This document shows, one piece after another, positions 46,571 to 55,741 of a stretch of DNA of 64,000 nucleotides. The translations under genes were made by a program, and so were the position numbers. The DNA is taken from contig NZ_CP073578.1 of assembly GCF_018199995.1 (NCBI RefSeq), forward strand, positions 1,550,001 through 1,614,000. The letters run 5' to 3'. The notes beneath the pieces were generated by a model. That model was not told the DNA's origin. It worked only from the letters and a program-made list of their open reading frames with translations, and did not search any database. Within the stretch, counting starts at the first letter, position 1. Each line of letters opens with the position of its first letter. Source of the stretch: Photobacterium sp. GJ3. GTDB lineage: Bacteria > Pseudomonadota > Gammaproteobacteria > Enterobacterales > Vibrionaceae.

Positions 46571-48574
46571 TCAGCTTTGTTCTGCTTTAACCAGATCAGC
46601 GGTAATCGCAACCGCTTCATCCAGATACGCATCAGGCGCTTCATAATCTTTCGGGACATCTTTCAATGCCAGGAAAGGTTTTTTGCCCAGCGCTTTCTGG
46701 CGGGTATTCAAGCGTTCCAAACGTTCTTTCTCTTCCAGATCCTGCTCCATCCGTCGCTTCTGTTCATTCAGCGACAAGCTGTTCAGATCTTTTTCAGCTT
46801 TATACTTCGAAATATCATCGAAGATAAAACCAAACTCACGATCCTGCTTGATCCGCTGCATATGCTGCGCACGAAGGGATGGCAGTAATGGCGAGAAGTC
46901 ATACATCTTCTGATAACCAGCGGGTTTAATGCTGTCCCAAGGCAAAGCGTTGTCTTCAACACTTTCACCGGTATCTGCCGGATCGACAGCCGTTGGGAAG
47001 CTGATGTCTGGCACAACACCCAGATTCTGTGTACTGCCGCCATTAATACGGTAGAACTTCTGAATGGTGTACTGAACATGACCCAAGGGCTTATCAAACA
47101 AGTCATAAATATGGTTCAGAGAGCGGTGCTGCTGCACTGTGCCCTTACCAAAGGACTGCTCACCAATAATGACTGCACGGCCATAATCTTGCATTGCTGC
47201 TGCAAAAATTTCGGATGCAGATGCACTGTATCGGTTAATCAACACAGTCAACGGGCTGTCGAAATAAACGCGGTCATCAGAATCCCCGTTGACTTTCACC
47301 CGGCCATAGCTATCACGCACCTGAACAACCGGACCACTATTAATGAACAATCCAGTTAATGCCGTGGCCTCGGTGAGTGCACCCCCGCCATTGTTCCGCA
47401 AGTCAATGACAATGCCATCCACCTGCTGCTGGTTCAGTTTCGCAAGCTCTTTCTTGGTATCTTCAGACAAACCCACATAGAAGCTTGGAATCTCAATGAT
47501 ACCAATCTTACGGCCCTGATAAGTCTCTACAGAAGACTTCGCTGCCCGATCTTCCAGGCGAATTTTATCGCGAACAATCGTGACACTGTAACTCTTAGCG
47601 TTCGATCCTTCCGGCAGAATTTCCAACCGGACTTTACTGCCCTTCGGTCCTTTAATGAGCTGGACGACATCGTCGAGACGCCAGCCAACTACATCGACCA
47701 TATCTTTACCGTCCTGAGCAACACCGACAATGCGGTCGCCAGCAGACAGCTTCTTAGAGTTTGATGCCGGACCACCAGCAACCAGTGAACGAATCACCGT
47801 ATATTCATCATCCACCTGAAGCACGGCACCGATCCCTTCCAGAGACAGATTCATTTCAGACTGGAATTGTTCGGCACTTCGGGGAGACAGATAGCTGGTA
47901 TGGGGATCGACTTCGCGGGCAAATGCATTCATGTAAATCTGAAATACATCTTCGCTGTGACTCTGAGTTAAACGCTTTAACGCATTGTTGTAACGTTTAC
48001 GCAGTGTTTCCTGAATATCTTTCCAGTCTTTACCTGCCAATTTCAGGTTCAGCTCATCGGATTTCACGCGCTCACGCCAGATCTCATTCAGCTCATTGCG
48101 ATCTTTCGGCCAAGGCAGTTCTGAACGATCAATCACCATATCTTCCTGAAGACCGAAAGACATCGGCTTATCCAGTAGTGTTAATGCGTATTGATATCGA
48201 TCGAAGCGACGTTTCAAAACGGTATTGAAGATGTCGTAGGCCGCCGTGGTTTCGCCACGTTTGAGCTGATCATCTAACTGATAACGCCATTGTTCAAACT
48301 GCTTGATGTCTGACTGGGTCAGGAAGCTCTTGTTGTAGTCCAGCATTTCCAGATATCGGTTGAAAATGTTGACTGAGAACTGATCATCCAGTGCAAACTG
48401 GCGATAGTGAGAACGAGTAAATCTGGAGGCAACTCGTTTGCTGGCGGTGGCATGCTGTTTTTCCGGTGTTAAAACAGGCAATTCACTTTGTGTGTGTGTG
48501 GCTTCCAGAGCCTGAGCTGATGCTGCCAGCACAATACCGGCAGCAATCAGTGAGAAACGGAATCGACAGTTCAT
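46571..48574 (-). CDS. prc: Periplasmic carboxy-terminal processing protease Prc (Tsp)
   Basis: This 667-residue S41A serine protease degrades periplasmic proteins, including SsrA-tagged ones, and trims some C-termini. It shows a signal peptide (FSLIAAGIVLAASAQA), an N-terminal helical domain, a PDZ domain (LSLEGIGAVLQ to GDRIVGVAQDG) and the protease core. The catalytic serine lies in YSASASEIFAAAMQ and the lysine in GEQSFGKGTVQ. The length matches E. coli (682). It lies 17 bases after proQ on the same strand, so they form the conserved proQ-prc operon. Confidence 0.96.
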   Translation of the reverse strand: MNCRFRFSLIAAGIVLAASAQALEATHTQSELPVLTPEKQHATASKRVASRFTRSHYRQFALDDQFSVNIFNRYLEMLDYNKSFLTQSDIKQFEQWRYQLDDQLKRGETTAAYDIFNTVLKRRFDRYQYALTLLDKPMSFGLQEDMVIDRSELPWPKDRNELNEIWRERVKSDELNLKLAGKDWKDIQETLRKRYNNALKRLTQSHSEDVFQIYMNAFAREVDPHTSYLSPRSAEQFQSEMNLSLEGIGAVLQVDDEYTVIRSLVAGGPASNSKKLSAGDRIVGVAQDGKDMVDVVGWRLDDVVQLIKGPKGSKVRLEILPEGSNAKSYSVTIVRDKIRLEDRAAKSSVETYQGRKIGIIEIPSFYVGLSEDTKKELAKLNQQQVDGIVIDLRNNGGGALTEATALTGLFINSGPVVQVRDSYGRVKVNGDSDDRVYFDSPLTVLINRYSASASEIFAAAMQDYGRAVIIGEQSFGKGTVQQHRSLNHIYDLFDKPLGHVQYTIQKFYRINGGSTQNLGVVPDISFPTAVDPADTGESVEDNALPWDSIKPAGYQKMYDFSPLLPSLRAQHMQRIKQDREFGFIFDDISKYKAEKDLNSLSLNEQKRRMEQDLEEKERLERLNTRQKALGKKPFLALKDVPKDYEAPDAYLDEAVAITADLVKAEQS

Positions 48575-48591
48575 ACGTCGAGCATTCTCCT

Positions 48592-49230
48592 TTATGAACG
48601 CAGGTGCTCCGCTTTCACAACCATGGTCAGGCCATTAGTCAAACGGACACGCACATCGTCCTTATTAATTTCCACAATCGTGGCCGGCATGTTGCCAGTG
48701 CCCATATTCACACTGACATCCTTACCCACGGTCACTTCATCAGAAGACAAAGCGCGAGTGGTTTCTACCGGCTTCTTATCTAGCTTAGACGTTTTTGGTT
48801 TAACGTTTCTAGCTTTAGGCGATTTTGCTCGATCTTTCTTTGGCTTAGCGTCACCTTCTGTAGCGGCTTTCGCTGCAGCCTGCTCTTTACGTCGAGCACG
48901 AACCTTAGCTTTGCTTTCTTCAAGCGCTTTCTGTGCGTGCTCGACATGTTCCTGTTCTAACACACCACACTCATTGCCATCAAGGTCAATACGGCTAGCG
49001 CCGGCTTTAACACCATGAAGATAACGCCAGGAAGAAGTGTACTGACGAAGCGCTGCTCTCAACTGAGTCTTGCTGACTTTAGGATCGTCACTCAGTCGTT
49101 CAGCGAGGTCTTGGAAGATACCAATTTTTAATGGTTTAGCTTCACCTTCAACAGTAAAACACTTTGGAAATTGCGCAGCAATATAGGCAATCACTTCTTT
49201 ACTGTTCGTTAACTTTTCAGAGTTTTCCAT
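48592..49230 (-). CDS. proQ: RNA chaperone ProQ
   Basis: ProQ binds structured RNAs through its N-terminal FinO-like domain and influences osmotic adaptation. The 212-residue protein has [15 protein letters not shown] at the start, [17 protein letters not shown] in the FinO domain, a long charged linker (about residues 105-160, rich in K, R and A), and a C-terminal Tudor-like domain ([25 protein letters not shown]). I start at 49230, where AGGAAAG lies 6 bases upstream. It is followed by prc. Confidence 0.95.
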   Translation of the reverse strand: MENSEKLTNSKEVIAYIAAQFPKCFTVEGEAKPLKIGIFQDLAERLSDDPKVSKTQLRAALRQYTSSWRYLHGVKAGASRIDLDGNECGVLEQEHVEHAQKALEESKAKVRARRKEQAAAKAATEGDAKPKKDRAKSPKARNVKPKTSKLDKKPVETTRALSSDEVTVGKDVSVNMGTGNMPATIVEINKDDVRVRLTNGLTMVVKAEHLRS

Positions 49231-49341
49231 GGACTTTCCTGACAAAGCGAGAGTATCTCGCTGTTAGTGCTTTTTAATTAAAACCAATAAGTGCGGGCTA
49301 TTATAATTACCTAATACTGAAAAACCACCGAAAGCATACAA

Positions 49342-49800
49342 TTAGAGCTTAATTTGTAGTTCCTCAATGAATGAAGCTAGCCCGTCTTCGTCTTCCTGGT
49401 CAAATCTTGACAGACTTGGACTATCAATATCCAACACACCGTACAACTGACCATTCACCGAGAATGGAATCACGATCTCAGAATTGCTGGCCGCATCGCA
49501 TGCAATATGCCCTTCAAATTGATGCACATCACTGATACGTTGAACTTTATTTTCTGAAATCGCCGTCCCGCAAACTCCCCGGCCGACCGGAATCCGGACA
49601 CAGGCAGGTTTGCCCTGAAACGGACCGAGAACCAACTGATCTTCTTTCAACAGATAAAAGCCAACCCAGTTGATATCCTCTAACTCCATGTTGAGTAAGG
49701 CACTAATATTAGAAATATTCGCAATGACATCCGGCTCACCGTCAACCAGTGCAACCGCTTGCTGGGTCAGACGACGATAAAATGCTGGTTTGTTTTCCAT
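49342..49800 (-). CDS. msrC: Free methionine-(R)-sulfoxide reductase (GAF domain)
   Basis: This 152-residue enzyme reduces free Met-R-sulfoxide. It is a single GAF domain (FYLLKEDQLVLGPF, VLDIDSPS). Three cysteines, C67, C77 and C101, keep the spacing of the catalytic set of the family. AAGGAGT precedes the ATG. It is a neighbour of proQ/prc, as in E. coli (yebR), and is divergent from the ABC exporter. Confidence 0.95.
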   Translation of the reverse strand: MENKPAFYRRLTQQAVALVDGEPDVIANISNISALLNMELEDINWVGFYLLKEDQLVLGPFQGKPACVRIPVGRGVCGTAISENKVQRISDVHQFEGHIACDAASNSEIVIPFSVNGQLYGVLDIDSPSLSRFDQEDEDGLASFIEELQIKL

Positions 49801-49883
49801 GGCTTACTCCTTATATAGCCGCTAAAATGGCACTTTTTCCGAAAATAGGAATCGTTCTCACTGTGAAAGATACGACGAATCAA

Positions 49884-51716
49884 ATGATTAACTGGTCATG
49901 GTTGATAAAGCAAGCAAAACATCACAAAAAGAGACTGGTTGCTGCCAATCTCATCGCTGTGGTTGCGACGCTAATCAGTGTCCCTATTCCATTGCTGATG
50001 CCTCTGATGGTCGATGAAATCCTCTTGCAACAACCAGGACAGGGCATCGCTTTACTGAATCATTTTCTCCCTGAATCCTGGCAGGCCCCCGCTGCCTATA
50101 TTTTGCTGGTCCTGCTGATGGTTGTCCTGATGCGAACGGCCAGCCAGGCGCTGAATATCCTGCAAAGCCGTCAGTTCACGCTGGTTGCCAAAGACATTAC
50201 GTATCAGATGCGCCGTCATCTCATTGACAAACTGGGCCGCATCAGCATGCGTCAGTATGAAGAACGTGGCAGTGGTGGGATTACCTCACACCTGGTGACT
50301 GACGTTGAAACCATCGATAAATTTGTGGGCGATACCCTGAGCCGTTTCCTGATTGGTGTGCTCACGGTGCTGGGAACTGCGATCGTTCTCTTATGGCTGA
50401 ACTGGGAACTGGGCCTCTTTATCCTTCTGGTCAACCCTGTTGTCATCTATGCCTCCCGGAAAATGGGTAACCGGGTCAAACACCTCAAACGCCATGAGAA
50501 TCAGGCGTTCGAAAAGTTTCAGCAACGGCTGGTGGAAACCTTAGACGGAATTTATCAGCTGCGCGCAGCAAACCGGGAAAAAGAGTTCCTGAATCACCTG
50601 AAATCGCATGCCGATGGGATCCGTCACAATGCCGATAAATATGCCTGGCAATCCGAAGCTGCCGGACGCATCTCTTTCCTGCTGTTTTTGATTGGGTTTG
50701 AGCTGTTCCGCGCCGCTGCAATGCTGATGGTCCTGTTCAGCGACTTAACCGTTGGTCAGATGTTTGCCGTTTTCGGTTATCTCTGGTTCATGTTAAGTCC
50801 GGTTCAGGAACTGCTGGGGATTCAGTTTGCCTGGTATGGCGCGTCTGCAGCCATGCAGCGTCTGAACCATTTGATTCAAATTGAAGAGGAAGTTCGCCCG
50901 GTTCCGAAAGTCAATCCGTTTACTGCACAGGCGCCAATTGCCATTGAGATCAACAACCTCGATTTCGCCTACGATGATGATAAAAAAGTCCTGAACGGTC
51001 TGAATCTATCGCTCCCAGCCGGCAAGCGCATCGCACTGGTCGGTGCATCCGGCGGCGGAAAGTCGACCTTAATCCAACTCCTGCTCGGCATTTATCAAAA
51101 AGACAGTGGCGATATTTTCATTAACGGCCATCCGGTTGAAGATGTCAGCTACGAAGCGCTGCGGGAAAAAATGGCGGTGGTCTTACAGCAACCCGTACTC
51201 TTCAACGACACTTTACGTCAGAACCTGACCCTTGGCGCTGAATACGAAGATGCCCAGCTCTGGCAAGCGCTGGAAATTGCCCAACTGACGGATGTAACAC
51301 AACGTCTGAATGATGGCTTAGAGACACAGATTGGCCGGCAAGGGATTCGTCTGTCCGGCGGCCAGCGCCAGCGTCTGGCGATTGCGCGCATGATCCTGAG
51401 CAATCCAGATTTTGTGATTCTCGATGAAGCGACTTCGGCGCTGGATACCGCGACAGAAGCTGCATTACATACAGCCCTGAATGAGTTCTTGTGTGATAAA
51501 ACCACCCTGATTGTGGCCCACCGGCTGTCTGCCGTGAAACAGGCCGATCTCATTTACGTGCTGGAAGATGGCCAGATGAGTCAGACAGGGACGCACTCCG
51601 AGCTGGTCAGGACATCCGGTTTGTATCAGACCCTCTATGGCTCTGTGCAGACTGGAGAGACTGAACCAAGTTTGAATCATGAGGGTGCGGCAGTAGCCAG
51701 GTTCAATACAAAATAA
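49884..51716 (+). CDS. ABC exporter, fused permease and ATPase
   Basis: This type IV (exporter) ABC protein of about 610 residues has six membrane helices in the first 330 residues (LIAVVATLISVPIPLLMPLM is in helix 1) and an ATPase: Walker A GASGGGKST, signature LSGGQRQR, Walker B FVILDEATSALD and HRLSAV. The half-transporter layout implies a homodimer. I start at ATG 49884 because MINWSWLIKQAKHHK is a natural N-terminus; the Shine-Dalgarno is weak and starts as far upstream as 49827 are possible. It is divergent from msrC and 52 bases before letA. Substrate unknown. Confidence 0.88.
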   Translation: MINWSWLIKQAKHHKKRLVAANLIAVVATLISVPIPLLMPLMVDEILLQQPGQGIALLNHFLPESWQAPAAYILLVLLMVVLMRTASQALNILQSRQFTLVAKDITYQMRRHLIDKLGRISMRQYEERGSGGITSHLVTDVETIDKFVGDTLSRFLIGVLTVLGTAIVLLWLNWELGLFILLVNPVVIYASRKMGNRVKHLKRHENQAFEKFQQRLVETLDGIYQLRAANREKEFLNHLKSHADGIRHNADKYAWQSEAAGRISFLLFLIGFELFRAAAMLMVLFSDLTVGQMFAVFGYLWFMLSPVQELLGIQFAWYGASAAMQRLNHLIQIEEEVRPVPKVNPFTAQAPIAIEINNLDFAYDDDKKVLNGLNLSLPAGKRIALVGASGGGKSTLIQLLLGIYQKDSGDIFINGHPVEDVSYEALREKMAVVLQQPVLFNDTLRQNLTLGAEYEDAQLWQALEIAQLTDVTQRLNDGLETQIGRQGIRLSGGQRQRLAIARMILSNPDFVILDEATSALDTATEAALHTALNEFLCDKTTLIVAHRLSAVKQADLIYVLEDGQMSQTGTHSELVRTSGLYQTLYGSVQTGETEPSLNHEGAAVARFNTK

Positions 51717-51768
51717 TATAGTGTCAGTCAGCTGATATCTTTGATGAAAGAAGAGGACGGACCCGCCC

Positions 51769-52959
51769 ATGTCAACAGTAAGACTCTGCCCTTGCTGTGA
51801 TTTACCTTTGACCCCGATGGTGACACGTCTGGGTCAGAGCGCCTTCTGTCCCCGATGTGAATCTCGCTTATACCACGGCGGCATGCCTTCGCTCCGCGGT
51901 GATTTAGCCCTGGCACTGGCAGGGCTGATCCTGTTCTTGCCGGCCCACTTATATCCGTTGATTACCATTCGGCTGTTCGGGGTGATGATTCCTGCAACGA
52001 TACCTTCAGGTGCCGTCACCCTGTCCGCCGATTTCCCTGCCGTCGCTGCATTGATTTTGTTTTGCAGCACGCTGGCCCCTTTTCTGGTTTTTGCTGCGGT
52101 ACTCTCTGCCCAATACGGGTTAGCACGGCGACAACTGCGTCTCTTTAAAACATCTCTTTGGCTGATTGAAAAGCTCAAGCACTGGGCCATGTTTGATGTC
52201 TTTCTGGTCAGTCTGGGGATCGCCTGTTTCAAAGTGAAAGACTATGCCGACATCCATGTTGGCGCCGGATTATTTTGCCTTGTGATGATGCAGTTACTGA
52301 TGGTCATCATGCTGACCCGGATTCATGTAAAACGCTATTGGGAAGCCTGGCAGCCCGAAACAGACCATAACAGTGAAGTGCTAAAGTTACATTGTCACGT
52401 ATGTCATATGAGTCAGTCCAGTGGCTCCGATTGTCAGCGGTGCCAGGGGCCTATCCATCATCGTCAGCCTCATTCTGTCCAGAAAACATGGGCTTACCTG
52501 ATCACCGCTGCTATCTTTACCATTCCGGCAAATCTTTATCCGATCTCGATATTTCTCAACAATGGCAAACGAATCGAAGACACAATCCTGTCTGGGGTCG
52601 CGAGCTTGATCAGTTCCGGGATGGAAGGGATTGGAGCCCTGATATTTTTTGCCAGTATTGTCGTGCCAATTGCCAAAATTTTAGGTCTTGCCTTTATCTT
52701 GCTTTGCATCCACTTAAAACTAGAGATCAACCACTTACACCGAATGAAACTGTATCGTATGATTCAGTGGATTGGAAAATGGTCAATGATGGACTTATTT
52801 GTGATCGCAATCATGGTGACACTCATTGACCGCGGACAGATTTTAGATTTTACCCCAGGCCCGGGCGCGATTGCCTTTGCGACTGTCGTTGTATTGACCA
52901 TGCTCGCCGCTGAAAGTCTGGATCCTCGTTTGATTTGGGATAAACATGACAAAAAATAA
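51769..52959 (+). CDS. letA: Intermembrane transport protein LetA (YebS, PqiA family)
   Basis: This 396-residue inner membrane protein has two PqiA-like halves. Each opens with a zinc-ribbon-like pair: CPCCDLPL with CPRC near the start, and CHVC with CQRC near residue 210. Four membrane helices follow each. LetA is the inner membrane partner of the LetB MCE bridge that moves lipids between membranes in gamma-proteobacteria. GAGGACGG precedes the ATG. It overlaps letB by 14 bases. Confidence 0.94.
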   Translation: MSTVRLCPCCDLPLTPMVTRLGQSAFCPRCESRLYHGGMPSLRGDLALALAGLILFLPAHLYPLITIRLFGVMIPATIPSGAVTLSADFPAVAALILFCSTLAPFLVFAAVLSAQYGLARRQLRLFKTSLWLIEKLKHWAMFDVFLVSLGIACFKVKDYADIHVGAGLFCLVMMQLLMVIMLTRIHVKRYWEAWQPETDHNSEVLKLHCHVCHMSQSSGSDCQRCQGPIHHRQPHSVQKTWAYLITAAIFTIPANLYPISIFLNNGKRIEDTILSGVASLISSGMEGIGALIFFASIVVPIAKILGLAFILLCIHLKLEINHLHRMKLYRMIQWIGKWSMMDLFVIAIMVTLIDRGQILDFTPGPGAIAFATVVVLTMLAAESLDPRLIWDKHDKK

Positions 52960-55609
52960 CAGCCCAGCGCAACCGCCTTTTGGACCACCAGTCGGTCCCC
53001 AACTCCCCCATCCGGTGAATGTGAAAAGAGACAGGCAAATATCCCCGCTTTGGATATTGCCCATTCTGGCACTGGGGCTGGCTGCCTGGCTGGTTTTTCA
53101 GGCTGTCAGTGAAGCCGGACAACGCATTACGATTCATTTCGACGATGCCGCCGGTCTGGAAGCTGGCAGAACCATGATCCGTTATCAGGGACTTGAAGTC
53201 GGAATCGTGCGTGAAGTCAAACTCTCCGAGGATTTACAGAGTATCTATGTCACCGCAGATATTTACCCGGAAGCTGTTCAGGTGCTCCGAAAAGGCACCC
53301 GATTCTGGCTGGTGAAACCCAAAGCCTCTATTACCGGCATCAGCGGGTTAGATGCGCTGGTTTCCGGCAACTATATTGCGCTGCTGCCCGGCGAAGGTGA
53401 ACCTGAATCTCAGTTCACAGCGATCGATGGCCAACCCGCTGAAATGCCTGTCGGCAATGGGCTGACCATTCAATTACAGGCACCGGATCTGGGCTCAGTT
53501 TCTGTTGGTGCGCAGGTCTACTATAAAAAAATCCCGGTCGGTGAAGTCTATAACTATTCACTGAGCCACAGTAAGAAACGCGTACTGATTGATGTTCTGA
53601 TCCAGCCGCAGTATGCCAATTTAGTCACCAACAAGAGCCGTTTCTGGAATGTCAGCGGCGTCAGCGCCAATCTCGGATTCAGCGGTGTGGATGTTCAATT
53701 CGAAAGCCTGTCTGCGCTGATCGCAGGCGCGATTGCTTTTGATTCACCCGATGAAGGCTTGCCTATTCAGCCCAATCACCTGTTTCGTCTCTATCCTGAT
53801 TTAAATACCGCAGGTCGGGGAATTGCGATCACCATCGATCTGCCCGAGGACAATCAAATCAGTGCAGGCGGTGCACCGATTGTTTATCGCGGGCTTCAGA
53901 TTGGTCAGATTTCGGATCTTCGACTGGATCGAAACCAACAACGCGTGGTTGCCCACGCTGCAATTGAACCCAGTATGAGCGATCTGCTGACCACTGGCAC
54001 TTCCATGCGCTTAGAGGAAGCAAACCTTTCTTTGACTGGGGTGAAGAATCTGGGCAACCTGATCAAAGGGAATTTTCTGACCCTGATGCCCGGTGACGGT
54101 GAGCCAGCCCGCCATTTTCAGGCGTTCACTCAGGCACAGCTGGAAGAAAAGCGTCCTGGTGCCCGGGTCATCACACTCAATGCCGATCAAAGCTACGGCA
54201 TCAGTCGCGGGACTGCCGTGACGCATAAAGGGATGCCAGTCGGCAGCGTCAAACAAGTTCGGCTGGATGAAACTAAAGTTCGCTTCGATCTCATTATCAA
54301 GCCCGAATATGCCTCACTCGTTCGCAGCCAGAGCCGCTTCTTTATTGATGGCGGGATACAAGCCGACATAAGTGCTGCAGGCATGCATATTTCCGTACCA
54401 CCAGCTGAGCAACTCATCAGCAACAGCATCGCTTTTACCAGTGCTGGACAGGGTGCCCCGCAACAGCATTATCCGTTATACAAAAGCAGAGCGCTGGCAG
54501 ATCTGGCCGGAAATCAGCAACAAGGCAGTGCGACTGTTACAATTTTTGCCGACACACTGCCTTCTGTCAGTGAAGGCAGTCCGGTGCTGTATCGGAACCT
54601 GCCTGTTGGAAAAGTACTTAGCTATGCCCTGACACGTGACGGCGTCACGTTGAAATTAGCCATTCAAAATCAATACCGGCACCTGATTCAGTCCGACACC
54701 GTTTTCTGGGACCGGTCTGGCGTAGAAGTGGAAGCCGGTTTGGGCGGCGTAAATATCAAAGCCAGCCCACTCACCACATTGATCAAAGGCGGGATTGCAT
54801 TTGACAGTATGCCGGATGTACCCAACCGGGTCGGAAAACAATTCAAACTCTTCCCAAGCCTGAAAGACGCAAAAGAGTTCGGGACTCAAATCAGCCTGAC
54901 CGCTACTCACGCCAAAGGCATCTCCCCGGGGACAAATATTCAGTATCAAGGGGTGACCGTGGGTAAAATTCTGACGCTGACGCCAGACTTTAAAACCGGA
55001 CAGATTCAAATTGATGCCAGACTCTTCCCGCAATTCGCTGAAACACTGGCCCGGGAAAACTCTCATTTCTGGCTGGTGACGCCCAAAGTGGACCTCACTG
55101 GCGTTCAAAACCTCGACAGTATTCTGAGCAGTTATATTGAGGTGGCTCCGGGTGACGGAAATTATCGCCAGACATTCACCCTGTCGGAACAGAGTGAAAA
55201 AACCTTCAATGGCCTGACCGTCATTCTGGAAAGCATTGCACGAGCCTCTGTGCGTCCGGGAACACCACTTTTGTTCCGTGATATTCAGGTCGGTCAGGTC
55301 AGTAAAGTAACTTTGGGTGAACTGGCCGACCGTGTGCTCATTGAAGCGCAAATCGATCCCGGCTACAGGCACCTTGTCCGGAGTGATTCCGTGTTCTGGA
55401 ATACCTCGGGGCTGGATGTCAGCCTTGGCCTGACTGGCGCGAATATTCAGGCAGGAACTATCGATACGTTGTTGCGAGGCGGGATTGGGTTGTCCACACC
55501 AGAAGGCCAGCCACTGTCTGCCCCCGCTCAAACAGGCGATCGCTTTTTACTGCATGAAAAAGCCAATCCCGAATGGAAAAAATGGCGGACAGCCATTCCT
55601 GCCGAGTAA
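52946..55609 (+). CDS. letB: Intermembrane lipid transport protein LetB (YebT), seven MCE domains
   Basis: This 887-residue protein (E. coli 877) has a proline-rich cytoplasmic start (AQPPFGPPVGPQLPHPV), one membrane helix (ISPLWILPILALGLAAWLVF) and then seven MCE repeats. Each MCE repeat carries a beta-barrel with a V-x-Y/F-x-G/D-I/L-x-V-G core, for example IRYQGLEVGIV, VYYKKIPVGEV, IVYRGLQIGQI, VTHKGMPVGSV, VLYRNLPVGKV, IQYQGVTVGKI and LLFRDIQVGQV. LetB rings stack into a tunnel spanning the periplasm. One matS site lies in the gene (54637-54649). Confidence 0.96.
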   Translation: MTKNNSPAQPPFGPPVGPQLPHPVNVKRDRQISPLWILPILALGLAAWLVFQAVSEAGQRITIHFDDAAGLEAGRTMIRYQGLEVGIVREVKLSEDLQSIYVTADIYPEAVQVLRKGTRFWLVKPKASITGISGLDALVSGNYIALLPGEGEPESQFTAIDGQPAEMPVGNGLTIQLQAPDLGSVSVGAQVYYKKIPVGEVYNYSLSHSKKRVLIDVLIQPQYANLVTNKSRFWNVSGVSANLGFSGVDVQFESLSALIAGAIAFDSPDEGLPIQPNHLFRLYPDLNTAGRGIAITIDLPEDNQISAGGAPIVYRGLQIGQISDLRLDRNQQRVVAHAAIEPSMSDLLTTGTSMRLEEANLSLTGVKNLGNLIKGNFLTLMPGDGEPARHFQAFTQAQLEEKRPGARVITLNADQSYGISRGTAVTHKGMPVGSVKQVRLDETKVRFDLIIKPEYASLVRSQSRFFIDGGIQADISAAGMHISVPPAEQLISNSIAFTSAGQGAPQQHYPLYKSRALADLAGNQQQGSATVTIFADTLPSVSEGSPVLYRNLPVGKVLSYALTRDGVTLKLAIQNQYRHLIQSDTVFWDRSGVEVEAGLGGVNIKASPLTTLIKGGIAFDSMPDVPNRVGKQFKLFPSLKDAKEFGTQISLTATHAKGISPGTNIQYQGVTVGKILTLTPDFKTGQIQIDARLFPQFAETLARENSHFWLVTPKVDLTGVQNLDSILSSYIEVAPGDGNYRQTFTLSEQSEKTFNGLTVILESIARASVRPGTPLLFRDIQVGQVSKVTLGELADRVLIEAQIDPGYRHLVRSDSVFWNTSGLDVSLGLTGANIQAGTIDTLLRGGIGLSTPEGQPLSAPAQTGDRFLLHEKANPEWKKWRTAIPAE
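54637..54649. other. matS: matS site (MatP binding)
   Basis: GTGACGGCGTCAC, a perfect match, inside letB. Confidence 0.85.
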
Positions 55610-55626
55610 ATTGCTACGCTGATCAA

Positions 55627-55652
55627 AGGCAAGCCATTGTGCTTGCTTTTTT
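55627..55652 (+). terminator. letAB intrinsic terminator
   Basis: A 6-bp stem GCAAGC with GCTTGC (6-base loop) is followed by six T, 19 bases after the letB stop. Confidence 0.75.
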
Positions 55653-55741
55653 ATGGCTTCTGTCTATGGCACCGGGCAGTTTTCCCGGCAGTCAGTTTGA
55701 GATAGACTTGCCGCCTCTGCATTCCAACTGAGAAAGATCAA